Part shown: positions 62,930 through 64,000 of the stretch, one piece after another
How positions within the stretch are numbered: position 1 is the first letter of the stretch
How the letters are laid out: each line of letters starts with the position of its first letter
Source of the DNA: DATJLY01 sp963773665
GTDB lineage: Bacteria; Pseudomonadota; Alphaproteobacteria; ATCC43930; CGMCC-115725
DNA: 64,000 nucleotides
Direction: 5' to 3'
Assembly (NCBI GenBank): GCA_963773665.1
Contig: CAVZBZ010000004.1
Span: forward strand, 310,001 to 374,000
Notes under the pieces: generated by a model
The model's input: the letters and a program-made list of their open reading frames with translations, nothing else
Told to the model about the DNA's origin: nothing
The model's database searches: none
Program-made: the position numbers and the translations under genes

Positions 62930-64000
62930 GAGCGGCGCCCCGGGGGATCGGCCGATGCCGGCGACGGCCGCGCCGCGCCCGCACCCGCGCCAATGAGGGT
63001 GAAGGCGGCCCAGTTGAACGGATGCGCCGTCGCCGGATCGCGCAGCAGCGCCAGCTGCGATTGCCGCAGCGCCTGGGCCAGGCCTTCCGCGCGGTCCTTG
63101 GCGTAGGTCGCGAACAGGCCGGTCATGAGCTTCACGGTCGAGAGCGACGGCACCTCCCAGTGGCTTGCGATCACGGAACGCGCGCCGGCATTGAAGAACG
63201 CATCGGCCAAGCCGGCAAGAGCCTCGCCGCCGAAATTCCCGCCGCTCGCTGCGGTGTTGCAGGCCGAGAGCACGACAAGATCGGCATTGAGCTTCAATTG
63301 CGCGATCTCGCTCGCATCGAGGAGGCCGTCGGCGGCCTGCGAGGACGCGGGCGAAGCCGGCGGCGACAGCGCCAGGCCCGGCTCCGACTGGCAATGCAGC
63401 TCGCCCGGCAGGATGCCGTGCGTCGCGAAATAGAGCACGCCGTAATCCTCGAGCGGGCGGGCGCGCAACGCGGCCTCGGTGGCGGCCGCGCCCATGAGCA
63501 GCGCATCGTCGCTGCCGCCGAGCAGATGCTCGACGGTGCGCACCTCGTTCGCGGTCTCGTGCAGCGGCGGCAGCGCGCGCAGGAGATCGGGCGAAATCGG
63601 CCCGTCCTCGCGGCAGCGCGCGGCCAGCGCGTCGAGCGCGTTGCCGCCGCCCTGGCTGCCGCCGCCCTGAAACGCCGGATCGGCCACAGCGAAGAACGGC
63701 CGCGGCGCCGGCACGTGCCGCTCGCCCGCCTGGCGCAGAGCGAGGAACGCGCGCGGCGAGGGCACGTCGCTCACCGCCATGCGGCGGATGAGCCACGCCG
63801 CCTCGCCATAGGCGGCGCGCGCGCGCGGCCGTTCGGTCACGAGCAGCGCGAGCGGCAGGCTCGCGAGCGCCCCCGAGGGCGCCACCACGAGACGATCGAC
63901 GCCTTCGAGCGGCTTTGCCAACGGTCCCATGAGGCGGCGGTACAATTCATAAGAGGCTTCGAGATCGAACTCCGGCAATCCGCCGAGGCGCGGCACGAAC
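62926..64000 (-). CDS. CHAT-domain protein, partial (continues past right edge)
   Basis: The N-terminal part lies right of the window. The visible ~356 residues hold a CHAT caspase-like peptidase domain: 'RLVVAPSGALASLPLALLVTERP', catalytic His in 'YGVLYFATHGILPGELH' and Cys in 'LVVLSACNTAASGGNFGGEALAGLADAFFNAGARSVIASHWEV'. CHAT proteases act in TPR-linked signalling and, with gasdermins, in defence; here the partners are a FecR-like protein and a CHASE2 cyclase. The missing N-terminus usually has TPRs. Confidence 0.9.
   Translation of the reverse strand, partial: FVPRLGGLPEFDLEASYELYRRLMGPLAKPLEGVDRLVVAPSGALASLPLALLVTERPRARAAYGEAAWLIRRMAVSDVPSPRAFLALRQAGERHVPAPRPFFAVADPAFQGGGSQGGGNALDALAARCREDGPISPDLLRALPPLHETANEVRTVEHLLGGSDDALLMGAAATEAALRARPLEDYGVLYFATHGILPGELHCQSEPGLALSPPASPASSQAADGLLDASEIAQLKLNADLVVLSACNTAASGGNFGGEALAGLADAFFNAGARSVIASHWEVPSLSTVKLMTGLFATYAKDRAEGLAQALRQSQLALLRDPATAHPFNWAAFTLIGAGAGAARPSPASADPPGRRS

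Noticed and set aside
62214..62993. Upstream extension of the CHASE2 cyclase (910 residues)
   Set aside because: The extension is Arg-rich and reads out of frame through the FecR-like gene; the ATG at 62213 has the expected membrane helix.
1..64000. CRISPR arrays, rRNA genes and clear riboswitches
   Set aside because: No regularly spaced repeats, rRNA sequence or known riboswitch leader was seen on either strand.

Overview
The window is high-GC bacterial chromosome, most likely from an uncultured alphaproteobacterium of the Rhodospirillales/Hyphomicrobiales type. Indicators are the order aminotransferase(dapC-type)-ftsK-lolA, an RpoH sigma-32 with the RpoH box, a long-form RibA, a UbiH-type hydroxylase, a LigJ-type hydratase, an MHYT histidine kinase, and several genes with GTG starts and 4-bp ATGA/GTGA overlaps. 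Genes lie on both strands and are densely packed.

Layout. 1-9.4 kb: a partial TPP enzyme, two aldolase-type genes, ligJ, RidA and an orphan LivJ-like binding protein (a probable aromatic or carboxylic acid catabolic neighbourhood), then an MHYT histidine kinase and the one-carbon pair 5-FCL/FTHFS. 9.5-17.5 kb: a flavin monooxygenase-like acyl-CoA dehydrogenase homologue, a class A PBP, an anion/arsenite-type permease, rpoH and ribA. 17.5-19.8 kb: an eroded locus with shrunken remnants of a CDP-alcohol phosphatidyltransferase, a Zn-alcohol dehydrogenase and possibly a methyltransferase around an intact PTPS/QueD-like gene and a glycosyltransferase. 19.8-31.1 kb: DUF427, an OmpR-type regulator, GNAT, a CoA-binding ligase subunit, xthA, a TumE-type toxin-antitoxin pair, a PaaA-like diiron protein operon, patatin, hydrolase, MarR, a glutamine amidotransferase and lolA. 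31.1-34.7 kb: ftsK and dapC. 34.8-37.4 kb: an IS1595-family transposase with passenger genes, bounded by copies of a short dispersed repeat. 37.4-49.4 kb: cupin, AlkA-type glycosylase, two ammonium transporters (each with a sigma-54-like promoter) flanking a fused PP2C phosphatase/kinase, UbiH, SDR, and an operon from thioredoxin (CnoX-like) to DUF971. 49.4-52.3 kb: tRNA-Gly(GCC) followed by a lower-GC accessory island (MazG-like helical protein, dCTP-deaminase-fold membrane protein interrupted by an in-frame TAG, DUF1643, double ribbon-helix-helix protein). 52.3-64 kb: an orphan N6-adenine DNA methylase, an NMT1-type binding protein, TauD dioxygenase, ParA, GAF-HD-GYP protein, L,D-transpeptidase, and a CHAT peptidase/FecR-like/CHASE2-cyclase operon running off the right edge.

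Eight otherwise ordinary genes contain single frameshifts and one contains an in-frame stop. Many of the frameshifts look like one-base indels that leave conserved protein intact on both sides, so assembly error is as likely as real decay. They are marked so that a reader does not take fragments for separate genes. The most system-like candidates are the tRNA-adjacent nucleotide-metabolism island, the CHAT/FecR/CHASE2 operon, and the sigma-54/Ser-Thr kinase ammonium cluster.
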